Shown here one piece after another: positions 1-7,557 of a stretch of 64,000 bases of DNA. Every line of letters starts with the position of its first letter. The stretch's first letter is position 1. The DNA is from Gallaecimonas mangrovi (GTDB taxonomy: Bacteria > Pseudomonadota > Gammaproteobacteria > Enterobacterales > Gallaecimonadaceae). The notes beneath the pieces were generated by a model that did no database searches, was not told the origin of the DNA, and saw nothing but the letters and a program-made list of their open reading frames with translations. The stretch is taken from the NCBI RefSeq assembly GCF_003367375.1, contig NZ_CP031416.1, positions 2,177,501-2,241,500 of the forward strand. Reading direction: 5' to 3'. The position numbers and the translations under genes are program-made.

Positions 1-420
1 TAACATGGCAAAGCCGTCGAGCTTGTCAGGGCAAGTTAAAGCGATACTGGCACTCATAATGCCGCCTTGGCTAAAGCCGGCCGAAACCTTTAAACGCGTT
101 TTATCGAGTCTGGAATCCACAAAACGCAGCAGTAACTGCCGGCTTTGCTCGGCCTGCTCAAGGTTGGGATGGGGGCCGTTGGCGGTAAAATTAACCTCAA
201 ACCATGCAAACTGCGCCGCCCCCAGCGGTAACGGCCCGCGAATAAACCAATAATCCCAGTCCGCTGGTAACCGCTCGACAATCGCCGTTAGATTGGTTTC
301 ATTGCCCCCTACCCCATGCAATAACAGCAATTGGCCTTTGCTTTGGCCGCTTGCCAACAGGTGTTGAAAATAGAGACCACTGGCCGCGTCTTGTTGCAGC
401 GGTGATAGGTTGGCTTTCAT
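1..420 (-). CDS. Alpha/beta hydrolase, phospholipase/carboxylesterase family (partial, C-terminus outside window)
   Basis: The reading frame is open for 140 codons from the ATG at 418-420 to the window edge, so only the N-terminal part is seen. It carries the family features of small Abhydrolase_2 esterases (YpfH-like): an oxyanion-hole stretch LLLHGVGGNETN near residue 33, and a nucleophile elbow GFSQGG near residue 115 that supplies the catalytic serine. The Asp and His of the triad would lie beyond the edge. The ATG overlaps the TGA of the upstream dioxygenase gene by four bases (ATGA), which implies translational coupling and a two-gene operon. The hydrolase probably acts in the cytoplasm on a short ester; the actual substrate cannot be read from the sequence. 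Confidence 0.8.
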   Translation of the reverse strand, partial: MKANLSPLQQDAASGLYFQHLLASGQSKGQLLLLHGVGGNETNLTAIVERLPADWDYWFIRGPLPLGAAQFAWFEVNFTANGPHPNLEQAEQSRQLLLRFVDSRLDKTRLKVSAGFSQGGIMSASIALTCPDKLDGFAML

Positions 421-1196
421 TTATTATCTCCAAAAATAAAGCTGTTCATCGACAGCACGCCGTGAGCAATACCACCATCGAGTAGCTTCACCGCCTCCGC
501 TTTTTCGCGGGCACCCATAGCAATAATGAGCGGCAGATAATGATCTGGCGTGGGGTGCGCCCGGCGCGCATCAGGGCACTGGTTGTAAAGGTCCATCAGC
601 GCCGCATCGTTGCCATGTCGAAGCGCGGTCTCAACCCAGTTAGCAAAGCGCCTCACATAGTCTTCGCCTTCGGTTTCGCGCTGGCGAAACTCATAAAGGT
701 TGTGGGTGAGGCTACCCGAGGCAACCAACAGCACATTTTCCTTACGAAGCGGCAGCAAAGCCCGCCCTAGGGCAAAAGCGGCGTTGGCATCCAAGGGGTA
801 TGGCATAGACACTTGCACCACCGGCACGTCGGCCTTAGGAAAAAGGTGCATAAGCGGCACCCAAGCGCCGTGGTCAAGGCCGCGCTGGTTATCGGCGATG
901 GCAGGCAAACCCGCATCCTTCAAACGTTGCTGCACGCGGTGGGCAAGGCCAGGGTCGCCTTTGGCTGGATATTGCAGTTGATATAATGCCGGGGCAAAGC
1001 CGCCAAAATCGTGAATGGTTGGCAGTAGCTCAGCGCTGGTGACTGCCACCGCGCCCTGGGTCATCCAATGGGGCGACACTACCACCACGGCGCTGGGTTT
1101 TTGGGTTTTTCCCCAGCCACGCAATAGCGGCCCCGCTTTACCGGGCTCTAGCGCAAAAGTTGGAGCGCCGTGGGATACAAACAGCACAGGGGTCAT
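417..1196 (-). CDS. ygiD: DODA-type extradiol dioxygenase (LigB family, YgiD-like)
   Basis: The 259-residue protein matches the length and layout of the LigB-fold 4,5-DOPA-extradiol-dioxygenase family (E. coli YgiD). The N-terminus has the metal-ligand region VLFVSHGAP, followed by VVVSPHW near residue 40, LDHGAWVPL near residue 107 and the late H-containing segment PTPDHYLPL near residue 215. These His residues bind the single non-haem metal that opens catechol-type rings. The native substrate of bacterial YgiD is not settled, so DOPA activity is inferred from family only. It is the first gene of a pair with the esterase, by ATGA overlap, and is divergent from a LysR regulator that may control it. 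Confidence 0.88.
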   Translation of the reverse strand: MTPVLFVSHGAPTFALEPGKAGPLLRGWGKTQKPSAVVVVSPHWMTQGAVAVTSAELLPTIHDFGGFAPALYQLQYPAKGDPGLAHRVQQRLKDAGLPAIADNQRGLDHGAWVPLMHLFPKADVPVVQVSMPYPLDANAAFALGRALLPLRKENVLLVASGSLTHNLYEFRQRETEGEDYVRRFANWVETALRHGNDAALMDLYNQCPDARRAHPTPDHYLPLIIAMGAREKAEAVKLLDGGIAHGVLSMNSFIFGDNK

Positions 1197-1264
1197 CGCA
1201 AGCTCCTTATAACCCCCTTATTTTGTTGGCAGCAAAAGAGGCAATAAAGTAGTAGCATTTGAAT

Positions 1265-1279
1265 TAACTATCCCAGTTA
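1265..1279. promoter_or_regulatory. Candidate LysR-type operator between ygiD and the LysR gene
   Basis: The 96-base divergent intergenic region contains the interrupted palindrome TAACT-ATCCC-AGTTA. Its placement just upstream of the LysR gene start and its dyad symmetry fit an autoregulatory LysR binding site. Function is inferred from position and symmetry only. Confidence 0.35.
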
Positions 1280-1292
1280 GTGAGACAATAAA

Positions 1293-2195
1293 ATGAACCG
1301 CGATCTGGAAATGCGGGTATTTGTAGCGGTGGTGGAGGCCGGCAGTTTTGTAGCGGCAAGTGAGGGGCTGCGCATGTCTAAGGCGGCGGTGTCTCGCCAT
1401 GTGGAAGCGCTGGAGCGACGCCTGGGCGCCCGGCTGTTACACCGTACCACCCGGCGGTTATCCCTGACCGAGGAAGGCAAACGCTTTTACCCAGGAGCCA
1501 AGGCGGTATTAGCGGACATAAGCGACGTAGAGGCGTTGGTTAGTCAAGATGCCAAGGCACCGCAGGGCCGTATTCGCATCAATGTGCCGGTCAGTTTTGG
1601 TATTAGCCATTTAGCGCCACGTTGGGGCGATTTTTTGGCGATGGCGCCGAAGGTGGAGCTGGACATTAGCTTATCCGACCGGGTGGTGGATTTGGTTGAA
1701 GAGGGCTTTGATGTCGCAGTGCGCATCGGCCGCCTGCCAAGCTCAAGCCTTGTTAGCCGCCGCCTGGCCAGCACCCGCATGCGGCTTTGCGCGGCTCCTG
1801 CTTATTTGGCAAAGCACGGCACCCCACAGCAGCTAAGTGAGCTAACAAAACACCGGGTGCTAAGTTACAGCCATTGGTCAGAAGGGGACGATTGGACGTT
1901 CGAGGGCCCACAAGGCGCAGTAACGGTACGCACCCAAAGCCGGGTTTATAGCAATAATGGCGATACCTGCCAGGCAATAGCCTTGGCCGGTGGCGGCATA
2001 GTGCTGCAACCCGACTTTATGGTGGGGGACGATTTAAAAGCCGGCAGGCTGGTGGAGCTACTGGCGCAATATAAAGCGCCAACACTGGGCATTTATGTGG
2101 TCTACCCCAGCCGCAAACTGCTGCCAACGCGGGTGAAAAGCCTGGTGAATTTTTTGGTTCAGCAGTTTGAAAAGGTGCACTGGCAGGGAAAATAA
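1293..2195 (+). CDS. LysR family transcriptional regulator
   Basis: This 300-residue protein has the standard LysR layout. A winged helix-turn-helix fills residues 1-60 (segment MSKAAVSRHVEALERRLGA is the recognition region, and LLHRTTRRLSLTEEG is the wing). A periplasmic-binding-protein-like co-inducer domain follows from about residue 90 to 290. It is transcribed away from the ygiD/esterase pair, the classical arrangement for a LysR regulator and its target, so it probably senses a small aromatic or ester-related effector for that operon. A strong bidirectional terminator follows it. The ribosome-binding site is weak (GAGA). Confidence 0.9.
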   Translation: MNRDLEMRVFVAVVEAGSFVAASEGLRMSKAAVSRHVEALERRLGARLLHRTTRRLSLTEEGKRFYPGAKAVLADISDVEALVSQDAKAPQGRIRINVPVSFGISHLAPRWGDFLAMAPKVELDISLSDRVVDLVEEGFDVAVRIGRLPSSSLVSRRLASTRMRLCAAPAYLAKHGTPQQLSELTKHRVLSYSHWSEGDDWTFEGPQGAVTVRTQSRVYSNNGDTCQAIALAGGGIVLQPDFMVGDDLKAGRLVELLAQYKAPTLGIYVVYPSRKLLPTRVKSLVNFLVQQFEKVHWQGK

Positions 2196-2200
2196 AAAGC

Positions 2201-2232
2201 GTGAACAGGCACCTCGCCTACTGGCTGTTCAC
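2201..2232. repeat. Perfect 8-bp inverted repeat after the LysR gene
   Basis: GTGAACAG at 2201-2208 pairs perfectly with CTGTTCAC at 2225-2232 around a 16-base loop, five bases after the LysR stop codon. It has no T-run, so it is not itself a terminator; it may be a 3'-end structure or a protein-binding site. Confidence 0.4.
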
Positions 2233-2271
2233 GCTGCAGTTGGCCCGTTTGGGTTACTGCTTTAAGAGACA

Positions 2272-2303
2272 AAAAAGCCCGCGGCTACATGCGCGGGCTT
2301 TTT
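2272..2303. terminator. Bidirectional intrinsic terminator
   Basis: A 12-bp stem AAAAAGCCCGCG / CGCGGGCTTTTT with an 8-base loop sits between the convergent LysR gene and the DUF285 gene, whose stop is at 2305. It can terminate both transcripts. Confidence 0.9.
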
Positions 2304-2304
2304 A

Positions 2305-3624
2305 TTAAAGACTAAGCTCAACCCCCTTCGGGACCTTGGGTGCCTGGCTTAAATCAAAAGCGGTGGCGCCACTAAAGAGGCCTTTTGCATTTCTCGGGTT
2401 AAGACTCAGCAAATGCCAGCTGGACAATGATTGGTTAAAGGCTTTGGCATTTCTAAACATGTTGCTGGCATAAACAATGTTGCTAACCCGCCACTTATCA
2501 AGGGGTTGGTTAAAGTGTTCGGCGCCGTCAAACACACTGGTGGCGTATTTAAGACTTTGAGTGTTCCACTGATTAAGGGGCTGGTTAAAGGCCTTGGCAT
2601 CTTTGAACATGGCGCCAATACCGCGCAAGTTGCTTACATTCCAACTGCCAATAGGCTGGTTAAAGGCAACGGCGCCTTCAAAGGCTCTATCTGCCCACTG
2701 CAGGTTAGTGGTATCCCAATTTGCCAATGGCTGGTTAAAAGCAGTGGCGCCATAAAACATGGCATCTATTTTACGGATGTTATGGGTGTTCCAGCGGTCC
2801 AGGGGCTGATTAAACGCGGCGGCTTCTTTAAACATTTCGCTGGCAATAGTGAGCTGCGAGATGTCCCAATTATTAAGCGATTGATTAAAACTCACGGCGC
2901 CATAAAACATGCCTTTGGCGTTTTCCAAGGCGCGGGTTTGCCAGTTGTCTAAAGGTTGGTTAAAAGCGCGGGCGTAACTGAACATGCTGCCAGCCTCTTT
3001 GACATGCCGCATATCCCAGTCATTAAGGGGCTGGTTAAAGGCTTTAGCCTGGGCAAACAGCTCGAAGGTAGAGGTGACCTTGCTGACATTAAACTGATTA
3101 ACGGGCTGATTAAACGACGACGCTTGATAAAACATCGTTTGAATTTTCTCTAAGGCGTCAGTACGCCAGTAAGTCAGTGGCTGGTTAAAGGCTTTAGCGT
3201 AGGCAAACATCGCATACATGCTTTTCACTTTCGCCACATTCCAACGCCCAATGGGCTGATTAAAATGCCCCGCCCGGTAAAAAGTCCGCTCCATCGAGGT
3301 GATGTTTTTGGTGTCCCAGTCGGCAATGGGCTGGTTAAAGTACCAATTGTCTTCGTACAACCGGTCAATATTAGTGACATGCGACGTACAAAACCGCAGG
3401 CCATGGTATTGCTGGGCCTCTAGGTTTTTCGAAGCTCTAATCGACTTGTTATCCACCACCAGGTAGGTTAGATCGCCACGTTGAAAGCGGCTACCAACAG
3501 CCCTGTCGTCGCAGGTTACGCTAATATCACGGCCTAACAAGAAATACGCGGACAGGCCCACCAACACCAAAATGGCCATGCCCACACTGCCCAGTACTAC
3601 CACCTTTTGCTTACCCACTTGCAT
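2305..3624 (-). CDS. BspA/DUF285-type repeat surface protein
   Basis: The 439-residue protein has an N-terminal membrane anchor (hydrophobic residues about 9-31). An ectodomain with a CDD segment follows, then 13 consecutive 25-residue repeats, each starting FNQP[LIV]xxW and carrying a central MF/TF motif followed by xxAxA (residues about 95-420). This is the DUF285 (mycoplasma lipoprotein/BspA-like leucine-rich) repeat, usually found on surface proteins that bind other proteins or host surfaces. A solenoid facing the periplasm or outside is expected. The ATG lies too close to its AAGGG; the GTG two codons later (3618) has better spacing, so the true start may be there. The repeat unit is 75 bp at DNA level. 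Function is unknown. Confidence 0.8.
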   Translation of the reverse strand: MQVGKQKVVVLGSVGMAILVLVGLSAYFLLGRDISVTCDDRAVGSRFQRGDLTYLVVDNKSIRASKNLEAQQYHGLRFCTSHVTNIDRLYEDNWYFNQPIADWDTKNITSMERTFYRAGHFNQPIGRWNVAKVKSMYAMFAYAKAFNQPLTYWRTDALEKIQTMFYQASSFNQPVNQFNVSKVTSTFELFAQAKAFNQPLNDWDMRHVKEAGSMFSYARAFNQPLDNWQTRALENAKGMFYGAVSFNQSLNNWDISQLTIASEMFKEAAAFNQPLDRWNTHNIRKIDAMFYGATAFNQPLANWDTTNLQWADRAFEGAVAFNQPIGSWNVSNLRGIGAMFKDAKAFNQPLNQWNTQSLKYATSVFDGAEHFNQPLDKWRVSNIVYASNMFRNAKAFNQSLSSWHLLSLNPRNAKGLFSGATAFDLSQAPKVPKGVELSL

Positions 3625-3768
3625 CCCTTAACACGCCATATTGAAGTTGCTACAACAAAGCGACATGTTAACAAAAGGTATTAAGTTTTGTTGTTATTCA
3701 ATATGTTGGCGGGGCACTATGAGTCGGGGTGATAAGGCTATTGCGCTGTAGAGCGTCGCCTATCAGCT

Positions 3769-4812
3769 TTATTTGGTCGCTACGCCCCGCAGGTAATGAT
3801 GATGCTTGTCTTTGGCGTCACTCTGGCTTTTGGGGTCATAGTCGGTCACCACAAAAGTGTCGGCATCGGCCATTAAAACGCGGCGCATATCGCCAATGTC
3901 GGCATGGAAAATAACACCTGAAGCACGATAGTAATCTCGCCCCAACGCTTTGTAGGTGTTTGGGTCGGCACCTTCGATACGCATGGCTTCGTTGTAGGCA
4001 ATGAAATAAGGATGGCGGCTGTCACGTGCAAAGGGCGTGTCGTTAATTAATGCAAACGAAAGCGGGTCGGCTTGCGGCAATATCACCCTATCGCCGTAAT
4101 AAATTGCCTTTTTATCTTTCGCTACCGTTTCTGATAGCGGCCTAAAACTTGCCACATCTACCCGGGCAATGGGGCTTTGCTGGTAATAAACCGTAAAGGT
4201 GCCGAGCAACTGGGAATTAAACCAGCTACCAAAATGCGGGTAGGCAGCAAAGGTAACGGGGTTAGCCCCAGGGATAATCTGGTTTTCATAAACAACTTGC
4301 CGGTCATTTAGCCAATATAAGTCACCGGCTATTTCTCGCGGCTGCAAATTAACAACCGATACCCCTGGCACGGCTTCGCCGCGAAAATAAAAGTGTTTCG
4401 CATCCACCGCGTATTGCCTGCTCGCAGCATGAGGGCTTTGCTGGCCAAGGGTTTTAAAGGTAGTGAGATCGGCACCGTTAATTACATGGCCATTGTAATA
4501 AGCGCCCTGCCCCGTTACGCCGTAGCCAGTGTTTGGCACGCCAAGGTACAGATTTTTAATCAGGCTGCCATAACCCAGAAAGCTCAGCCCTCCCCACACT
4601 ACAGCCACACTGGCAATGGCAAAATAAAAGCTGTTAACACCAAAATAGCGGCCACCCAATAACCCCAGCAACAAAAACAGCCACACCGGGTAGGCAAGAA
4701 ACACCAGCAGTCCAATCACCAAGGGTTGGCTGTTTAACGACCCTGGCGCATCAAATGCCATGGGCGACATCATCATCGCCACCGGCCAAAACAGCAATGC
4801 TAAGGTCACCAC
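3769..4812 (-). CDS. DKNYY-type repeat membrane protein
   Basis: The protein has about 347 residues. Three hydrophobic segments fall within the first 100 residues, followed by a soluble domain with repeated motifs of the DKNYY type (DAKHFYFRGE, DKKAIYYGD, SRHPYFIAY, DKHHHYLRG), each an Asp-Lys/aromatic-aromatic turn followed by a small aromatic strand. The DKNYY family has no assigned biochemical role; it is often membrane-anchored. The start used is a GTG at 4810-4812; no ATG exists upstream in frame before a stop at 4837-4839, and the ribosome-binding site is poor, so the start is uncertain. It is downstream of an AT-rich island and upstream of the DUF285 gene in the same direction. Confidence 0.7.
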   Translation of the reverse strand: MVTLALLFWPVAMMMSPMAFDAPGSLNSQPLVIGLLVFLAYPVWLFLLLGLLGGRYFGVNSFYFAIASVAVVWGGLSFLGYGSLIKNLYLGVPNTGYGVTGQGAYYNGHVINGADLTTFKTLGQQSPHAASRQYAVDAKHFYFRGEAVPGVSVVNLQPREIAGDLYWLNDRQVVYENQIIPGANPVTFAAYPHFGSWFNSQLLGTFTVYYQQSPIARVDVASFRPLSETVAKDKKAIYYGDRVILPQADPLSFALINDTPFARDSRHPYFIAYNEAMRIEGADPNTYKALGRDYYRASGVIFHADIGDMRRVLMADADTFVVTDYDPKSQSDAKDKHHHYLRGVATK

Positions 4813-4884
4813 TATAATGCAACTAAGAGGGTGATTTTAATTGCGAGCGATTTCATCATTTTGATATTCATAGGCAAATTCATA

Positions 4885-5010
4885 CTAATGCGTCCCTTCA
4901 ATGACATGCCATTGTTTATGTTGGATATCATATTCACGATGCAACACTTTGTTGACTTTATTCCAAGGAATGACTTGCGGATGAAACTTCCAAATAAAGG
5001 TCATCATCAT
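4885..5010 (-). pseudogene. Short remnant frame, possibly the 3' end of a lost gene
   Basis: A 41-codon frame starting at any of three tandem ATGs ends in the protein-like sequence HREYDIQHKQWHVIEGTH before TAG. The composition (Trp, His, charged residues) looks coding rather than random in this AT-rich stretch. There is no convincing ribosome-binding site and no longer frame. I do not recognise the family. It is best read as a fragment of a degraded accessory gene. Confidence 0.3.
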
Positions 5011-5111
5011 CAATGAAAATTTTGAATTTCAATGCCATTAGATACATTTCTACTTTTTAAATATTTAAAACAAATTGATTAGTTGCTGTGGTTGTCCGTT
5101 GTTTTTTATAT

Positions 5112-5641
5112 CTAATTAATTCTATTTTTAATGAGTTCCTGTGCTCTGGGATGTTTAGAAAATTCTTCATCGCTTTTAATATGATATGTTTCAGGGTTGG
5201 ACAAGATTTTTGTGAAGATACTGATGAATTTTTATTTGTTTTAGAATAATCAAATATATAGCTATATTTTCTCTGCATGGGTCATTTTTTATCCAATGAC
5301 TATGGTACCGACAATGGCAGCTATCACCCATAACGCCATAAATATGGCAGTCAATTTATAGCCAAATTCAGGGACTTTTTGACAATGGGGATAATAGTAA
5401 CCATAGCGCGTGAGATAGTAATGAGACTGATAGTCTGCTCCCACAAGAAATTGGAATAAAGAAGGAATGATAACACCACAAATAAATAAAGGTATATTAT
5501 TATCGAAGTATATTCCCCCATATAAAAGAAAAATACTGTTAATGCGAAAATCAATCGGAATTTATGCATGTTGGGGCCTAAGGGAACCAATATATCCCAT
5601 TCAAATAAAATAGGGTCATTTTCTATTTTAGTGATTTGTTC
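5112..5641 (-). pseudogene. Decayed paralogue of the adjacent four-helix membrane protein
   Basis: Reading three frames in turn recovers a protein that parallels the intact gene at 5822-6553. First comes ENDPILFEWDILVPLGPN (compare APSILEWKIIVPYHTE) with the first hydrophobic segments. After a frameshift near 5430 comes LTRYGYYYP then CQKVPEFGYKLTAIF (compare FTKYGYVYEHYQQVPRIMHYI), ending at a stop near 5298. Then, out of frame, KYSYIFDYSKTNK (compare EYFIFDIQDENK), and after another shift KSDEEFSKHPRAQELI (compare KSNSFIEACNHPKYREAI), ending at TAG 5112-5114. No start codon precedes the first block and the glycine-rich fourth helix is missing. The copy therefore has at least two frameshifts, a stop and a deletion. 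Confidence 0.75.
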
Positions 5642-5663
5642 TTATGTGAGGTTCACTATTCGT

Positions 5664-5786
5664 TCAGCCTAATTCGTTATCGTGGTCTATCAGATATCTT
5701 TGTGCTGAAGCAGTAAGATAATCAGGATAGTGAAATAATTCATTGTAGCCGTCGATAACTTTTTTAGAATCTATTGGTACACCAAC
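5664..5786 (-). pseudogene. 40-codon C-terminal gene remnant
   Basis: An open frame without a start codon reads VGVPIDSKKVIDGYNELFHY, continues through PDYLTASAQRYLIDHD, and ends at TGA. It looks like the 3' end of a real alpha-helical protein whose upstream part has been lost. It lies between the intact membrane protein gene and its decayed duplicate, so the duplicate unit may once have included this gene. The family is not recognised. Confidence 0.4.
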
Positions 5787-5821
5787 TCAAGGTTAATTTA
5801 AAGAAATATCAGTATACTTTA

Positions 5822-6553
5822 TTAATTTTGCAACTGTTGGTTTGCACTATTTATAGCTTCACGATATTTAGGGTGATTACATGCTTCAATAAAAGAATTG
5901 GATTTATAATACTTACAGTTCTTGGCTAATTTTTCAATTTCCTTATTAACTTTATATTTTACATTGCTGTCAACGTTAATAGAATGATAATTTCTAAAAT
6001 TAAAAGGATTGCTAATTATTATTATTTTGTTTTCATCTTGAATATCAAAAATGAAATATTCTTCACCATCCTTGAAATCTTTATAAGTTATTTTGGGTGA
6101 TGGGATCATGTTTTTTTTGCCTGAAGCTAAGCCTATCAGTAAGAATATCCCACCTCCAATAAATGCCTTTGGACCAACAACGATAAATCCTACAATGGCG
6201 ACAATCCCCCCTGTTGCCATGACAAAATGGGCAATGTAATGCATAATTCGTGGTACTTGTTGGTAATGCTCATAAACATACCCATACTTAGTGAATTTGT
6301 ATGAATATAGATAATTGGCCATTATCACAAAATACATTATCCAACTCATTAAAATTGTCGTTACTGCGAGGAAAGTAATGCCAACTAAATCTTTGTAAAC
6401 ATAGCCAGTAACTATTAATATAGTAAAAAAGACTAAAAAAATAAACAGAGTCATAAGTCGTCTAACCTTCTCTGTATGATACGGTACTATAATCTTCCAC
6501 TCTAATATTGAAGGCGCTGATTGTATTTTTCTTTCTATCTCTTCATTTACCAT
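5822..6553 (-). CDS. Four-helix membrane protein of unknown function
   Basis: The 243-residue protein starts at an ATG with a clear AGGAG six bases upstream. Residues 1-30 are cytosolic; hydrophobic helices lie at about 33-52, 58-80, 110-128 and 130-147; a charged C-terminal domain of about 95 residues follows (EYFIFDIQDENK, NPFNFRNYH). The base composition is much more AT-rich than the flanking genes, which suggests acquisition. A decayed second copy sits just downstream, and a coding remnant ends 14 bases upstream of the start as if it had been an operon partner. Small helical membrane proteins that occur duplicated beside toxin debris are often immunity proteins, but nothing here proves that role. 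Confidence 0.7.
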   Translation of the reverse strand: MVNEEIERKIQSAPSILEWKIIVPYHTEKVRRLMTLFIFLVFFTILIVTGYVYKDLVGITFLAVTTILMSWIMYFVIMANYLYSYKFTKYGYVYEHYQQVPRIMHYIAHFVMATGGIVAIVGFIVVGPKAFIGGGIFLLIGLASGKKNMIPSPKITYKDFKDGEEYFIFDIQDENKIIIISNPFNFRNYHSINVDSNVKYKVNKEIEKLAKNCKYYKSNSFIEACNHPKYREAINSANQQLQN

Positions 6554-6567
6554 TATTAGCTCCTGGT

Positions 6568-6729
6568 TTAAATTGCTCTCATTGGTATATTAGACTTAAC
6601 TTCTGATTCCTTATTTACATCTAATATAAATATCAAAGGTTTTTCGGAAACCTTTTGTGAAGCAATTTTTACCAACTCGGCTGAATTATCAGAAACATCT
6701 TTAGATGTAATCCATATCAATATTGACGG
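6568..6729 (-). pseudogene. C-terminal remnant of a gene formerly upstream of the membrane protein
   Basis: A 53-codon frame with no proper start reads PSILIWITSKDVSDNSAELV, then KIASQKVSEKPLIFILDVNK and ends SNIPMRAI. It runs to a TAA only 14 bases before the ATG of the membrane protein gene, the spacing of operon partners. A TAG closes the frame upstream, where sequence with ordinary base composition resumes, so this is probably the truncated end of a gene cut by a recombination boundary at about 6730. The family is not recognised. Confidence 0.45.
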
Positions 6730-6976
6730 CTATTTGCATGCAAATTCCTTTTCCTTAAAACAAGCGCTCGACGCCTTTTCACCCATAACCCAAGTAGCCA
6801 TAAGCCCCAGGGGATGGCAAAGACAACGCGTTGTATTGTAGGGGTATAAAGTGAACGCACGGTACAAATGCAGTTTGCAAGTGTATCGGCTGTTTGGTGC
6901 CGGTTACAGCGAAAACCCATCCAAAAGACAGGCAGGATTGGCGGGCGTTAACGGCGCACTGACGCCGTCAACCGGG
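6730..6976. other. Intergenic stretch, no gene seen
   Basis: No supported coding frame is visible. Base composition returns to the chromosomal norm at about 6730, which marks the likely right edge of the AT-rich island. A small hairpin CGGCG-cactga-CGCCG near 6952-6967 lies downstream of the next minus-strand gene. Confidence 0.4.
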
Positions 6977-7285
6977 TTAGGCATAGAGGCTAACCGTACT
7001 GGGGGTTGTGGTGCTGGTGTTGTTATAACGGTCACTTAACTTTGCTTGGGCATCGGTTGCATACGCAATAGCATTGCGGCGGCGCTGCTGCGCGGCGTAG
7101 TCAACCAAGGTGTCAGCGTCGATAACATTGTCATCATCGGTATCGGTGTCGGTGCTTTGGGCGATATATTGCTCGACTAAGTCGTGTTGATACTGATACT
7201 TAGCCGCAGTGAGTACAACATCTTTGGTTTGTGCTTTGTTCTGCTGAGGGGTTTGAGGCAGCGAAGCTGCCGATAAGCTAGTCAT
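6977..7285 (-). CDS. Small acidic protein of unknown function
   Basis: The 102-residue frame starts at an ATG preceded by AGGAG at seven bases, good support for translation. The protein is polar, with a Thr/Asp-rich middle (DTDTDDDNVIDADTL, about residues 46-60), a basic AAQQRRRN segment and a Ser/Thr-rich tail. It has no signal peptide and no membrane segment. The DTDTDDDN stretch resembles a loose calcium-binding Asp-rich loop, but this is too weak to assign a function. It stands alone in the intergenic region. Confidence 0.6.
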   Translation of the reverse strand: MTSLSAASLPQTPQQNKAQTKDVVLTAAKYQYQHDLVEQYIAQSTDTDTDDDNVIDADTLVDYAAQQRRRNAIAYATDAQAKLSDRYNNTSTTTPSTVSLYA

Positions 7286-7416
7286 AGCGCGCTCCTGATG
7301 CGTAGCATCACATAGTCCATTAACGCACTAATCCTAGACGACGAATGGTTAATGATATGTAACAGCGTGTAATCGACGACACTTAGCCGTGTTATCAGCA
7401 CCTAGGAGAACCGCCT

Positions 7417-7557
7417 TTGTTACCGCTTCGCTTTGTTATTCCCTCGTTGCTGCTGGCCATTGGTCTATTTGACGCTTCCCATGCTCAGGCAAGCACCGGC
7501 CACAGGCCGTTCGACCCACTTTATTGGCAGGTAGAGCCTTTATCCACCACCCGATAG
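7417..7557 (+). CDS. Possible small secreted protein (TTG start)
   Basis: A 46-codon frame begins at TTG 7417-7419 with AGGAG seven bases upstream. It reads as a signal peptide (MLPLRFVIPSLLLAIGLFDA, then SHAQA) followed by about 20 mature residues ending YWQVEPLSTTR. The ribosome-binding site, hydrophobic core and Ala-X-Ala cleavage site support it. It overlaps the 3' end of the opposite gene by 37 bases, and the mature part is very short, so it may be a truncated gene or a chance frame. Confidence 0.35.
   Translation: MLPLRFVIPSLLLAIGLFDASHAQASTGHRPFDPLYWQVEPLSTTR

Noticed and set aside
2431-2952. A 173-codon repetitive frame opposite the DUF285 gene
   Set aside because: It is the mirror of the 75-bp repeat; the protein-level family match is only on the minus strand.
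2305-3624. CRISPR array, suggested by 75-bp periodicity
   Set aside because: The period is coding (25 residues) with no unique spacers; no cas genes in the window.
4831-5016. Plus-strand 61-codon frame in the AT-rich island
   Set aside because: No ribosome-binding site; the minus strand carries the protein-like remnant.
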